The notes beneath the pieces are model-generated. The model saw only the letters and a list, made by a program, of their open reading frames with translations. It did not search any database and was not told where the DNA came from. From the NCBI RefSeq assembly GCF_014696825.1, contig NZ_JACJQU010000005.1, positions 248,001-312,000 on the forward strand: 64,000 bases of DNA, given 5' to 3'. Positions 51,638 through 61,507 of the stretch are shown here, piece after piece. The position numbers and the translations under genes were made by a program. Positions within the stretch are counted from its first letter, which is position 1, and each line of letters begins with the position of its first letter. This DNA comes from Anabaena sphaerica FACHB-251 (GTDB lineage: Bacteria; Cyanobacteriota; Cyanobacteriia; Cyanobacteriales; Nostocaceae).

Positions 51638-53143
51638 TTAATGGACTCCTACTTTTTGTTTATTACTAACTTCTAAAGGTAAAAAAATCGTCAACACTTC
51701 CCCATATTGAGGACTTTGACGCACAATCAACTTACCACCAATCGCCTGAAATAGATGCTTAGTTGCGGCGATATTTAAACTAATAGTTCCTGTTTCTGGT
51801 TGGAACATTAATAATTGACCTAGAGATTTCCGAATTGGTAGTGTTACAGTTCTAGTTGTATCGTGGCAATCTAAGTGAGGTGATAACTGTAACTTGAGTT
51901 GATCACCTGCGGGAATAACCTGAACTTGAATAGAACTGCCAGGAGGTAAACTGCGGGTAAAATTCTCCATTAAACCTGTGAGTACCCGATCTAGCATAGC
52001 GGGATTACTGACCACCGTTGGTAGTTGCTGGGGTAAAGCCACATCTAACGTTAGATTACGTCGATTTGCTGCTTGTTGCCAACGAGGGATACTTTGCTGC
52101 AAAACTTGATCCAAAGACATCGGCGTTAATTGTGTACCAGCAGATTTTGCCGCTGTACAAGTTTCTAATTCTGCGGCTTTAAATAGCAACTCCATCCGAT
52201 CAATTTGCTCAGTACATTCGTGATCAATAACTTCTAAGCGATTAATTACAGTAGTAGGTAAATCCCGGCGCTTCAGTAGCAGACGAGTCAAAGTGCGAAT
52301 AGTTGCTAGTGGGGTGCGGACTTCATGAGCAAAAGCTTGTAGTAATTCCACATCTGAACGGGAAGATGGTTTTGCTGATGGGGAGACATGAAGATGGAGA
52401 GGTGGAGAGATGGGACAAGTATGTGTTAGTTTATCCGTTTCTGGTTCCGCTAATTCCTGAAGCAAAAACTGGCTAAATTGAATTATAGTTTGATAGTTTG
52501 GAGCAGCTGGAGGATATTTTTGGACTAAAGCATCCAAATCAGCAAATAATTCTGGATTAGTCAAGATTACCCTAGCTCCTAATGCTTGCCAGGCTTGCTG
52601 CACTACCTCTGGTTCAAAGGAAAATAAAAATTCTTTTTTACCGCTGCTGTGTGCTGACAAAACCAGAACTAATCTAAATTTTTCTGTAAACACTAAGCAA
52701 AACTGCTCTGCTCCTAGAGGATCAGCAGGTAGTAAAGGTAGAATAGATTCTTCAGGAGTGACTTGATTGTCTCCGTGACAGTAGTCTGTGATTTTGGTAG
52801 CGTCTACCAGAGCAGATATGGCTTCTTTCCCCGCACTTTGCCCCATTGTTTGTGAGAAATGAAACGGCATCAAAGCCAAAGGGTTAAAGGGTTTGGCGCT
52901 AAAAGTAACTGTCTGTAAACTTTGAGTTAATTTTGGCTGACTAAATAACGGTGCTGGTGCAGTTAGAACTAAACCTTGGGTGATGTCAGGTGTTGTCGTG
53001 GCTAAAGTGTTGAGCAGTAGATGTTCTGTAGCTGCTAGACTGATACGCCATTGCTGCTCTGCTTTGGCAGATGAACACTCAGCCATACTTGATTGGCTTT
53101 CAATTAAAACTTCCCTTAGACTTGGCAAAATCCATTCGTACAC
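51638..53143 (-). CDS. Sensor histidine kinase with degenerate ATP-binding domain
   Basis: 501 residues from a GTG at 53143. The N-terminal 240 residues are a soluble, GAF-like or unassigned sensor region without membrane segments. The dimerisation/phosphoacceptor helix is clear: AFAHEVRTPLATIRTLTRLL, His273. The ATPase part has an N-box-like LTGLMENFTRS. The D-x-G-x-G box is missing, and the second glycine box is altered to ETGTISLNIAATKHLF before AIGGKLIVRQ. It may be inactive as an autokinase or act as a phosphatase/scaffold. Residues about 243-262 (CPISPPLHLHVSPS) stem from GATGGGGA/GGAGAGATG repeat sequence. Confidence 0.85.
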   Translation of the reverse strand: MYEWILPSLREVLIESQSSMAECSSAKAEQQWRISLAATEHLLLNTLATTTPDITQGLVLTAPAPLFSQPKLTQSLQTVTFSAKPFNPLALMPFHFSQTMGQSAGKEAISALVDATKITDYCHGDNQVTPEESILPLLPADPLGAEQFCLVFTEKFRLVLVLSAHSSGKKEFLFSFEPEVVQQAWQALGARVILTNPELFADLDALVQKYPPAAPNYQTIIQFSQFLLQELAEPETDKLTHTCPISPPLHLHVSPSAKPSSRSDVELLQAFAHEVRTPLATIRTLTRLLLKRRDLPTTVINRLEVIDHECTEQIDRMELLFKAAELETCTAAKSAGTQLTPMSLDQVLQQSIPRWQQAANRRNLTLDVALPQQLPTVVSNPAMLDRVLTGLMENFTRSLPPGSSIQVQVIPAGDQLKLQLSPHLDCHDTTRTVTLPIRKSLGQLLMFQPETGTISLNIAATKHLFQAIGGKLIVRQSPQYGEVLTIFLPLEVSNKQKVGVH

Positions 53144-53748
53144 AGGTTTTCACCCCTTGATTGACGAGCGTCTAACAGCAGCTAAAGTAGACATTGCACT
53201 ATATACTTATGAGGTTATAGTCTTTTCTGCACTAGTGACAGTGGTAGAACCGAACAATTCAGGCGCAATTTCCCCTGTGATCATAATTTTAAAGCCCATA
53301 ATTCATAATTCATAATTCAAAAAATCCCGCATAGCTGCCTATTTCCAGTCCCCAGTCTCGGCTCTTTGCAAATATTAATAAAATTGTCATTAAGGATGCG
53401 TCAAACTGCTCCAAATCTGATAACATCAAATGACCCATCTGGGGGTTAATCAACAGCAGCTTCATCTACCCTTAAAAAGCTGCTATGACTCTGCATCAGT
53501 CAATAGAGAGTCATGTACTATATACGAATCCCCTCCAGTCTGTAGCCATCACGAAAATTGAATTGGCGCTTTAGGCAGTATAAACTTGTAGGTTTGAGCC
53601 TCTATAAGTTGTCCAATGTTCAATTTTCAGCAAACTGGCTTCTTGGTTAAGCACTGGTGTTTTTGGGTGTTTAATTTGTTTTTTAATTGCTCCTGGTTAT
53701 CACACACGCCTCAATTCATCGCTTCAAGTATTCAATTGGAAGATAAAC
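53144..53748. other. 605-bp gene-free stretch
   Basis: No frame with coding character, tRNA or clear terminator is seen. It contains two copies of ATAATTCATAATTC-type sequence (near 53298) and a CAGTCCCCAGTC fragment. The last 60 bp precede the BON gene, with GGAAG before its ATG. A small RNA cannot be excluded. Confidence 0.5.
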
Positions 53749-54162
53749 ATGAACAAGCTAATTCCCTTTGTTGTTAGTGGCATTTTAGTAGCTGGTGTTT
53801 TTGGTTGCCAAGAAGCTCCTAAAACTGGTTCGGCAAATCCTGGTACAACCGATGAAGCTACTTCCGTACCAGTAAAACCCGCGTCTTCGACTACACAAAC
53901 TACATCAGAAAAACCCACCACAAAAATTACTCCTGAATCTACCAAGGCTACAAGCGACTTGAAAACCGAAGTTAGCAAAAAGTTAAAGGAAGCGTTACCT
54001 AGCAATAAGCTGGAAGTAGAGAACAAGGAAGGTGAGATTATCCTCAAAGGTGCAGCGGCTTCTGAGGAAGAACTCAAAAAAGCTGAAGCTTTGGTTAAGC
54101 AAGTTAAAGGTGTCAAAAGCGTCAAGGTAGAAGCAAAAGTCGCACCTGAGAAAAAGATATAG
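53749..54162 (+). CDS. BON-domain lipoprotein
   Basis: A 137-residue protein. The N-terminus is a lipoprotein signal (IPFVVSGILVAGVFGC, Cys at about residue 20). A Thr/Pro/Ser-rich linker (about 25-65) joins to a single BON domain: DLKTEVSKKLKEALPSNKLE, KEGEIILKGAAASEEELKKA, ALVKQVKGVKSVKVEAKV. BON domains bind membranes or phospholipids, so this may be an envelope-stability protein. It is probably monocistronic. Confidence 0.88.
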   Translation: MNKLIPFVVSGILVAGVFGCQEAPKTGSANPGTTDEATSVPVKPASSTTQTTSEKPTTKITPESTKATSDLKTEVSKKLKEALPSNKLEVENKEGEIILKGAAASEEELKKAEALVKQVKGVKSVKVEAKVAPEKKI

Positions 54163-54355
54163 CAGGGAATAGATAATAGGTAATAGGTAATTAGCAGGGG
54201 AGGAAAGGGACAAAAGGGAGAAAAGGGAAGATTTCCTCCCGTCTCCCCCGTCTCTCTGTCTCCCCCAGCCCTCTGCCTCTTATTTGGGGAGATGCGGAAA
54301 TGGCAACATATTGTTACAATACTTAACAGCGTTCATCTCACTGGTGGCTTTCTTG

Positions 54356-56347
54356 ATGATGGTTAAGAGTCTTCCCCCTAGTTCTCGATCTACTGCGGAG
54401 GACAGTCGCGGAAGCGAATTGTCCTTAATTGAAGTACTACCAGAAAATGGTACAGGAGCCTTGGTGATCAATTCACCGGAACTCTCAGAAAAGCATAAAC
54501 AGACAGTATTAGTTAAAGCTGAACCGGAGACACTGGGTTACGATCCTGAAGAGATCAAGGCACATTACCAAAGCAAACCTTTACAGGTTTTGCGGCGGAT
54601 TTTAGCAGTTTTACAACCAACTTTATCCTATGTTTTCGGGATATGGTGGGATAGGCAACGGGGAATAGTTGTCAAAAATGACCGTCGTCGAGCAGTTCAG
54701 CTACGAGAATTACTGACGAGATTGGGTCCTGCTTATATTAAAATCGGTCAGGCTTTGTCTACCAGACCTGATTTGGTTCCGCCACTATATCTGGAAGAAT
54801 TAACTAAATTACAAGACCAATTACCACCGTTTCCTAATGAGATAGCTTACCAGTTTATCGAAGAAGAACTAGGAAGCCGTCCAGAGGAGATTTACGCTGA
54901 ACTTTCGCCCGAACCGATTGCAGCGGCTTCTTTGGGGCAAGTTTATAAAGGTAAGCTCAAAACTGGGGAAGAGGTTGCTATTAAAGTCCAGCGTCCAGAT
55001 TTGCGAGAACGAATCACAATAGATTTGTACATTTTGCGCTACTTGGCTGGGTGGGTGCAAAGAAAGGTAAAACGGGTACGGAGTGATTTAGTCGGGATTT
55101 TGGATGAGTTGGGCGATCGCATTTTTGAAGAAATGGATTACATCCACGAAGGCGAAAATGCTGAACGCTTTTTTGAATTATACGGGCATATCAAAGATAT
55201 TTATGTACCAAAAATTTACTGGGAATACACCAACCGTCGTGTTTTAACGATGGAGTGGATTAACGGAATTAAATTAACTCAAACCCAAGAAATTAAGGAA
55301 CTAGGAATAGATGCACGCTATTTAATTGAAGTAGGTGTCCAGTGTTCTCTGCGTCAATTATTAGAACATGGATTTTTCCACGCTGATCCCCACCCCGGCA
55401 ATTTGTTAGCTACCTTTGATGGTAAATTGGCTTATCTTGACTTTGGGATGATGAGCGAGATTAAGCCACCGCAACGTTATGGTTTAATTGAAGCTATTGT
55501 TCACGTTGTTAACCGTGACTTTGACTCCTTAGCACAAGATTACGTAAAGTTAGAATTTCTTTCCCCAGAAACCGATTTAACACCAATTATTCCTGCCTTT
55601 GGGAAAGTTTTTGCTAATGCTCAAGGTGCAAGTGTAGCGGAATTAAACATTAAAAGCATCACCGATGATTTATCGGAATTAATGTATGAGTATCCTTTCC
55701 GCGTTCCTCCCTATTACGCTTTAATTATTCGTTCTTTGGTGACTTTGGAAGGGATTGCTATTTATATAGATCCTAACTTCAAAGTTCTCAGTGAAGCTTA
55801 TCCTTATGTTTCTAAACGGTTGTTAACTGATCCAGCGGATGAATTAAGAACATCACTGCGAGATTTATTATTTAAAGATGGTAAATTCCGGTGGAACCGC
55901 TTGGAAAACTTGTTAAAAAATGCCCGGAATAGTCAAGATTATGACTTGGACTTAGTCATGAATCAGAGCGTAGATTTTCTGTCTTCTGAACGGGGTGCAT
56001 TTATTCGTGACAGGTTAGTAGATGAGTTTGTGAATGGACTGGATGCTGTAGGTAAAAACGTCTTGCATAATTTTACTTATGTACTGCGAGAAAGGGTAGG
56101 TTTAACAGCAGTTAATGAAATGCCTGGTGCAACAGTTGAACAACAACAAACCTTAGAACATATCAAGCGAATTTTTGGTATTCTTCGGGAAACTAGAGGC
56201 TTTGATCCTGCTAAACTGGCTCCCCAATTAACACAGGTACTAGTTAATCCGAGAGTGCATCATTTAGGTCAACAAATTGCTAATCGCTTTACACAAAAAG
56301 CTGTAGCTAGGTTAATTCGGCAATTATTAGCAGCAGAAGAAATCTAG
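54356..56347 (+). CDS. ABC1/AarF/UbiB-family atypical kinase
   Basis: The start is uncertain: ATGs at 54356 or 54359 (MVKSLPPSSRS) give about 663 residues, and a TTG at 54284 would add 24. Motifs of the ABC1 kinase-like family are intact: AYIKIGQALSTRPDLVP (KxGQ), AAASLGQVYKG (Ala-rich loop), VAIKVQRPDL, EEMDYIHEGENAERFFEL, GFFHADPHPGNLLA and LAYLDFGMMSE. Such proteins support quinone or prenyl-lipid metabolism in cyanobacteria and plastids (ABC1K). The substrate of this paralogue is unknown. Confidence 0.93.
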   Translation: MMVKSLPPSSRSTAEDSRGSELSLIEVLPENGTGALVINSPELSEKHKQTVLVKAEPETLGYDPEEIKAHYQSKPLQVLRRILAVLQPTLSYVFGIWWDRQRGIVVKNDRRRAVQLRELLTRLGPAYIKIGQALSTRPDLVPPLYLEELTKLQDQLPPFPNEIAYQFIEEELGSRPEEIYAELSPEPIAAASLGQVYKGKLKTGEEVAIKVQRPDLRERITIDLYILRYLAGWVQRKVKRVRSDLVGILDELGDRIFEEMDYIHEGENAERFFELYGHIKDIYVPKIYWEYTNRRVLTMEWINGIKLTQTQEIKELGIDARYLIEVGVQCSLRQLLEHGFFHADPHPGNLLATFDGKLAYLDFGMMSEIKPPQRYGLIEAIVHVVNRDFDSLAQDYVKLEFLSPETDLTPIIPAFGKVFANAQGASVAELNIKSITDDLSELMYEYPFRVPPYYALIIRSLVTLEGIAIYIDPNFKVLSEAYPYVSKRLLTDPADELRTSLRDLLFKDGKFRWNRLENLLKNARNSQDYDLDLVMNQSVDFLSSERGAFIRDRLVDEFVNGLDAVGKNVLHNFTYVLRERVGLTAVNEMPGATVEQQQTLEHIKRIFGILRETRGFDPAKLAPQLTQVLVNPRVHHLGQQIANRFTQKAVARLIRQLLAAEEI

Positions 56348-56353
56348 GTAGTT

Positions 56354-56411
56354 GGGGACTGGGGACTGGGGACTGGGGACTGGGGACTGGGGACTGGGGA
56401 CTGGGGACTGG
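56354..56411. repeat. STRR heptamer array, unit GGGACTG
   Basis: Eight tandem GGGACTG copies fill the convergent gap after the ABC1 kinase gene, the same unit as at 14079-14151. Confidence 0.92.
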
Positions 56412-56466
56412 GAAGAGTTTTTCCTAATTACGAATTACGTATCCCTTACGGGAGCCGGAGACATTA

Positions 56467-56901
56467 TTAAGAATTATCCTGTTGACCATAATTTAGATCA
56501 GGTTTGAGACTTTCTTCGAGGGATTGAATTTGTTCCCGACGGGCTTCTAATTCCAAAGTACGACGTGCTAAATCTTGGTTTTGCAAGGTTAAAGATTGTC
56601 TCCACTGTTCTGCCTGTTCTGCTTCCTGTTGTAAAAATTCTGGAGTAATACCAGTTTTGAGGTAAGTTTGCACCAAAGAAAGTACCCAAGTGGTAGCATC
56701 TTCAATTTTTTCTATTTCACCGGTAGGAGAAAGTTTTACCAACACCAGCATTTTTTCGCTCAAGGTGTTTACTTTTCCCAGGAGAATAAATGTCTCTTCG
56801 GAAATGATTGACCATAAATACTCAGTTTCCTGACGTGCTAATAGGCGCAATTGATACTGCTCTAAAAAATCGTTTTTACATACTTGGGCTAGGTATAGCA
56901 T
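56467..56901 (-). CDS. Conserved cyanobacterial coiled-coil protein
   Basis: A 144-residue soluble protein. The N-terminal half is alpha/beta (LYLAQVCKNDFLEQYQLRLL, EYLWSIISEETFILLGKV, MLVLVKLSPTGEIEKIEDAT). The C-terminal half from about residue 100 is a heptad-patterned coiled coil (QQEAEQAEQWRQSLTLQNQD, RTLELEARREQIQSLEESL). No family name is known to me. It lies upstream of the region shared with valS on the minus strand but about 120 bp and an STRR array separate them. Confidence 0.75.
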   Translation of the reverse strand: MLYLAQVCKNDFLEQYQLRLLARQETEYLWSIISEETFILLGKVNTLSEKMLVLVKLSPTGEIEKIEDATTWVLSLVQTYLKTGITPEFLQQEAEQAEQWRQSLTLQNQDLARRTLELEARREQIQSLEESLKPDLNYGQQDNS

Positions 56902-56920
56902 AGTAATTCAAAATTGAGGA

Positions 56921-56967
56921 ACAGGGAACAGGGAACAGGGAACAGGGAACAGAGAACAGGGAACAGG
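56921..56967. repeat. STRR heptamer array, unit GGGAACA
   Basis: Five or six GGGAACA copies, one changed to AGAACA, lie between valS and the coiled-coil gene. Confidence 0.88.
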
Positions 56968-57021
56968 GGGCGGAAATTTTTTACTATCACCAGTCCCCAG
57001 TTCCTAGTTACCTATCACCTG

Positions 57022-60000
57022 TTATAAAGAACTGAGCCTATCGCGTAAAATTTCTGCTTGTTTTTCAGCTTCTGCTAAAGCATCTCTTGTAGTTTGTACC
57101 ACATCTGCGGGAGCTTTATCTACAAAGTTAGAATTACTCAATCTTCCACTTAAAGATTTAACTTCTGCTTCAATTTTACTCAAGCTTTTCTCTAGTTTGG
57201 CACGCAACACATCAATATCAACTACCCCGGTTAAGGGAATAATAACCTGAACTGTACCCACAACACCTGCAATAGAATTTTCTTTTTCTGGGTTTGGTTC
57301 TAGCTGTATTTGGGTTGGTTCTTCGCTGGGTGGGAGGTATTTAGCAAATAATTCTTGTCTCGCTTTACCATTCAGCAAATAGCGGACAATAAACCAACCT
57401 GCATAAAGCAAACCCACAGTTTCAAAGAAAGTGCCAAAAATGGGTAGACGTAGAGATGTATTTCCGACAAATATCGCCACTCTTAGAGAAATTAAGGCAA
57501 CAATAATTAACCCAAGCGTTGTGAAAGTGCGCCAATATTTGCTAGTAAAAACAGGGTTGGTTTTTGCTTGAGATGCCGCATTAGAAATAGTTAAAGTTTC
57601 TACCTTTGCCAAATCTTGGATATAAGACTGGCCAGCATTGAGAATAAAACGCTCATTTTCATTCTCACTTTGCAAATTAGCAGTGACTTTTACCCCTGGT
57701 TTAATATCAGCTTCTGCCCGTAAATTGCGAATTGTGCGAATAGTATTAATTAACAATTCAAACTGTGCTTCTAAAGCTTGATCAATTAATTTATCATCCG
57801 CTTCTGGATAATTTTGTAAAGCTAAAATCTGGGGATTTTCTGCCGGTTGCTGAGTGAGCGTTTGCCAAATTTCTTCAGTGATATGAGGCATTAAGGGATG
57901 AAGTAGTTTTAAAATCCCTTCCAATATATAAGCAAGAATTTGTTGGGCTACTTGGCGAGATGCGGGGTCTGCATCTTTCTGTAATCTGGATTTTACTAAT
58001 TCAATATACCAGTCACAGAAATCACCCCAAATAAACTCATAAAGTCCTTTTGCTGCTTCGCCTAAACCATAATTATCGATGTAATTAGTGGTTTGTTTAA
58101 CTACTTGATGATAACGGGAAAGAATCCATTTATCACTGAGTTCTGTAGGTTCAGGTTTACCTAATTGGGCTGGAGTTTGCCCATCCAAATTCATCATTAC
58201 AAATCTGGCAGCATTCCATAACTTATTAGCAAAGTTACGAGATGCTTCTACAGATGTGGATTCATCTTTTTTACGGTCATATTCTAGACGAATATCTTGA
58301 CCAGCGCCTGCTACTTCTTTAATTAAGGTATAGCGGAGGGCATCAGTACCATATTTGTCAATTAGCAATAATGGGTCAATGCCATTATTTGCTGATTTCG
58401 ACATTTTCTTATTATTTTCATCCCTGACCAAGCCGTGAATGTAAACAGTTTTAAACGGCATTTGTCCGGTGAAATGTCCCGCCATCATCGTCATTCTTGC
58501 AACCCAGAAAAAGATGATATCAAAACCTGTAACTAAGGTGGCGTTGGGGTAGTAAGTTGCTAAATCTGGGGTTTGTTCTGGCCAGCCGAGAGTAGAGAAA
58601 GGCCATAAACCAGAAGAAAACCAAGTATCTAAAACATCGGGGTCTTGTTCTAATTGGACATTTTCCCCAAATTGTGATTTGGCTTTTTCCCAAGCTTCCG
58701 TTTCCGTTCGCGCTACAATATGGGGTGTTGAGTCAGTGATTTGTCCGCCGGTTTCGCTGACAGCGTACCAAGCGGGGATTTGATGACCCCACCAAAGTTG
58801 ACGGGAAATACACCAGTCACGCAGATTTACTAACCAATCACGATAAACCTTAGTCCAGCGTTGGGGGACAAACTCAGGGGAATTTTGCTGGTCGAGGAAT
58901 TCGAGAGTTTTGTCAGCAAGAGGGCGAATTTTGACAAACCACTGGGTAGAAAGGAGAGGTTCAACGGGGACTTTTCCGCGATCGCTATAAGGTACTGTAT
59001 GTTTATAATCTTCTATCTTCACCAAAACCCCATCTGCTTCTAGGCGAGAAATCACATTTTTCCTAGCTACAAAGCGGTCTTGTCCTTGAAACTCCCCAGC
59101 ATTTTCGTTCAGAGTGCCGTCTTTATTCATAATATTGATAAACGGCAAATCATGACGTTTACCCATTTCAAAATCATTGGGGTCATGGGCTGGAGTTACT
59201 TTCACGCAACCCGTACCGAAAGCAGGGTCAACCAATTCATCACCAATAATCGGGATTTCTCGGTTCATAATTGGCAAAGTCAGGGTTTTACCAATTAAAT
59301 GTTTATACCGTTCGTCTTCGGGGTTAACCGCAACTGCTGTATCACCCAACATCGTTTCTGGTCGAGTTGTCGCCACTTCTACAAAACCAGAACCGTCACT
59401 CAGAGGATAGCGGAAGTGCCAAAGATTACCATTTACCTCTTTTGGTTCCACTTCCAAATCAGACACCGCAGACCCAGAAGCGGGACACCAGTTAACCAAA
59501 TAATTACCGCGATAAATCAGCCCTTCCTCATACAGGCGGATAAATGCTTCTAAAACAGCTTTCGATAAACCTTCATCTAAAGTGAAGCGTTCCCGCGTCC
59601 AGTCAACCGAAACACCCAAACGGCGCAGCTGATTAACAATTGTACCCCCAGATTCAGCTTTCCATTGCCAAGCCCGTTCTAGGAATTTTTCGCGTCCCAA
59701 ATCATTGCGAGTTTTACCTTCAGCTTTGAGTTGCTTTTCGAGAATGGTTTGTACAGCAATACTGGCGTGGTCAGTTCCGGGTAGCCAGAGGGTATTGCGT
59801 CCTTTCATGCGATGGTAGCGCACGAGGGTATCAATCAAGGCACTTTCAAAGGCGTGACCCATATGCAAACTGCCGGTCACGTTTGGGGGAGGAATAACGA
59901 TACAGTAGGGTTCGCCCTTGTGGTTGGGGTCAGCTTTGTAGACTTGGTTGTCTTCCCAGAATTTTTGCCATTTGGCTTCTGTGGAGAAGGGTTCGTAGAG

Positions 60001-60030
60001 ACTGGGGAGATTGGGAATAGTTGCGGTCAT
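57022..60030 (-). CDS. valS: Valyl-tRNA synthetase with inserted CAAD membrane domain
   Basis: A 1002-residue class Ia synthetase charging tRNA-Val. HIGH motif as GSLHMGHAF (about 53-61), KMSKS as [11 protein letters not shown] (about 540), editing domain with [15 protein letters not shown] and the zinc/[10 protein letters not shown] region. Residues about 815-925 are a CAAD domain with two membrane helices ([20 protein letters not shown] and [18 protein letters not shown]). It is inserted before the usual C-terminal coiled coil ([20 protein letters not shown]). CAAD domains are known to anchor several aminoacyl-tRNA synthetases to thylakoid membranes in Anabaena. Ordinary bacterial ValRS is about 880-950 residues without it. 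Confidence 0.97.
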   Translation of the reverse strand: MTATIPNLPSLYEPFSTEAKWQKFWEDNQVYKADPNHKGEPYCIVIPPPNVTGSLHMGHAFESALIDTLVRYHRMKGRNTLWLPGTDHASIAVQTILEKQLKAEGKTRNDLGREKFLERAWQWKAESGGTIVNQLRRLGVSVDWTRERFTLDEGLSKAVLEAFIRLYEEGLIYRGNYLVNWCPASGSAVSDLEVEPKEVNGNLWHFRYPLSDGSGFVEVATTRPETMLGDTAVAVNPEDERYKHLIGKTLTLPIMNREIPIIGDELVDPAFGTGCVKVTPAHDPNDFEMGKRHDLPFINIMNKDGTLNENAGEFQGQDRFVARKNVISRLEADGVLVKIEDYKHTVPYSDRGKVPVEPLLSTQWFVKIRPLADKTLEFLDQQNSPEFVPQRWTKVYRDWLVNLRDWCISRQLWWGHQIPAWYAVSETGGQITDSTPHIVARTETEAWEKAKSQFGENVQLEQDPDVLDTWFSSGLWPFSTLGWPEQTPDLATYYPNATLVTGFDIIFFWVARMTMMAGHFTGQMPFKTVYIHGLVRDENNKKMSKSANNGIDPLLLIDKYGTDALRYTLIKEVAGAGQDIRLEYDRKKDESTSVEASRNFANKLWNAARFVMMNLDGQTPAQLGKPEPTELSDKWILSRYHQVVKQTTNYIDNYGLGEAAKGLYEFIWGDFCDWYIELVKSRLQKDADPASRQVAQQILAYILEGILKLLHPLMPHITEEIWQTLTQQPAENPQILALQNYPEADDKLIDQALEAQFELLINTIRTIRNLRAEADIKPGVKVTANLQSENENERFILNAGQSYIQDLAKVETLTISNAASQAKTNPVFTSKYWRTFTTLGLIIVALISLRVAIFVGNTSLRLPIFGTFFETVGLLYAGWFIVRYLLNGKARQELFAKYLPPSEEPTQIQLEPNPEKENSIAGVVGTVQVIIPLTGVVDIDVLRAKLEKSLSKIEAEVKSLSGRLSNSNFVDKAPADVVQTTRDALAEAEKQAEILRDRLSSL

Positions 60031-60247
60031 GCTGGGAATAATCAGTTTTTTAGGACTCTGATCAATTTTGCCACAGGGTTGGAGGGGATTTGATGCAAAG
60101 GTGGCATAGAAGGTGATTGTCTGTTTGTGTTGATCATGATTGAATTGTCACAAACTGCAAAGTACGCAAATATTTTTTTGCTTGTTTAACTATAGAAGTT
60201 TTATCACCACGCACGGAAACAATAGATAGACGTGGAAAACTTGTTGA

Positions 60248-60448
60248 TTAGAAAAATTCAACAAGTTTACGGGAGATCAAGTACCTTACCTCAAACTTTA
60301 TTCAACCAGACATACATTTGCTACTTGGGCGATCGCCACCGGGTCAACACCGAATAAAGTTGCTTACTGGTTGGGCGATGATGTTCAAACCGTTCTGATC
60401 TACTACTGTCACCCAGAAATCAGCAAGTCTGATTGTCCAGATTTTTAA
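60248..60448 (+). pseudogene. C-terminal remnant of a tyrosine integrase
   Basis: A 66-codon frame after an in-frame TGA reads LEKFNKFTGDQVPYLKLYST, RHTFATWAIATGSTPNKVAY, WLGDDVQTVLIYYCHPEISK. These are the box II and nucleophile regions of tyrosine recombinases: Arg in TRHTFATW, Leu-Gly-Asp where LGH is usual, and Tyr in IYYCHP. No start or N-terminal part is present. It marks a former phage or genomic-island integration between valS and rbgA, or a decayed integrase copy. Confidence 0.78.
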
Positions 60449-60521
60449 CTACTCACTTTCTACTCACTTTCTACTCAGACTACTCATTTACTACTCAAGA
60501 AAGTCCTGAAACAGCCATATA

Positions 60522-61403
60522 TCAATGAGGTGGAATTTCTAAAGGAATATTTCCTAACAGTCCTTTGCGAAAATCGGTGATGAGAGTTCTAGCAGCGCGT
60601 TCTACATCTCCTTTATAACGATGTTCTGCTAAGACTTGCAAATATGCTTCCCCAGTGTGAATGATAGAATCAACTTCGTAGCGTGAAAGTAATGGGTGCG
60701 GTGGTAACAAATGAGGATGTGTTTCTTGCAGTTCATTTAAGATATCTACAAAAGCTGCGGCTACCAATTGATTGTCATAAGATGCTTCACCAATATCATC
60801 ACAAATCGCTAATTTTACTGCTGCGGCTTGATTTTCTAGTCTAGAGGGAATAACACCAGGCGCATCCAGTAATTGCAACTGTTCAGAAATTCGCACCCAA
60901 CGCAGTTGACGAGTCACACCGGGACGCGCTGCACTTTCAACGACTCGCTTTCCTAGCAAACGGTTAATTAATGCTGATTTTCCCACGTTGGGAAAACCAA
61001 TAACTACAGCACGGACTGCACGGGGTAACATTCCCCGATCTTTTCTGCGTTTATTCAGTTCTATTCCTGCTGCTTGCGCTGCTTTAGCTATGGCTGCAAT
61101 ACCTTGGCCATGTTGAGCATTGGTAAAATAAGGGACTTGTTCTTGGCTTTTAAACCAATTTTCCCACACCGATCGCACTTGAGGCGAAATCATATCTAAG
61201 CGGTTAATTACCAACACCCGCGACTTACTCCCCACCCAATCATTCATCTGCGGATGGTTTGTAGCTAAGGGAATACGTGCATCCCGCACCTCTAACACCA
61301 CATCTACTCGTTTTAGCTGTTCTTGTAGCTTTTTTTCAGCTTTGGCGATGTGGCCGGGATACCATTGAATTAGATTTAATTTGTAGTTTTGAGTTATAGA
61401 CAT
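60522..61403 (-). CDS. ylqF: Ribosome biogenesis GTPase YlqF/RbgA
   Basis: A 293-residue circularly permuted GTPase needed for late 50S subunit assembly. The order of motifs is G4-G5-G1-G2-G3: RVLVINRLDMI (N-x-x-D region), then GFPNVGKSALINRLLG (G1), RPGVTRQLRWVRI (G2/switch) and LLDAPGV (G3). The start gives NLIQWYPGHIAKAEKKLQEQ, the family N-terminus. The G4 reads NRLD rather than NKxD, common in this family. It is probably monocistronic. Confidence 0.93.
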   Translation of the reverse strand: MSITQNYKLNLIQWYPGHIAKAEKKLQEQLKRVDVVLEVRDARIPLATNHPQMNDWVGSKSRVLVINRLDMISPQVRSVWENWFKSQEQVPYFTNAQHGQGIAAIAKAAQAAGIELNKRRKDRGMLPRAVRAVVIGFPNVGKSALINRLLGKRVVESAARPGVTRQLRWVRISEQLQLLDAPGVIPSRLENQAAAVKLAICDDIGEASYDNQLVAAAFVDILNELQETHPHLLPPHPLLSRYEVDSIIHTGEAYLQVLAEHRYKGDVERAARTLITDFRKGLLGNIPLEIPPH

Positions 61404-61500
61404 TGGGGACTGGGGACTGGGTACTGGGGACTCGGTATTGGGAAGAAAGCAGGGGGAGCAGGGGAAGAATATTTATTTATCTTTTGCCTTTTGCCTTTTC
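61404..61500. repeat. Short STRR-type repeats
   Basis: GGGGACTGGGGACTGGGTACTGGGGACT (61405-61431) and later GCAGGGGGAGCAGGGG and TTTTGCCTTTTGCC copies lie between two minus-strand genes. Confidence 0.8.
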
Positions 61501-61507
61501 CCAACGA

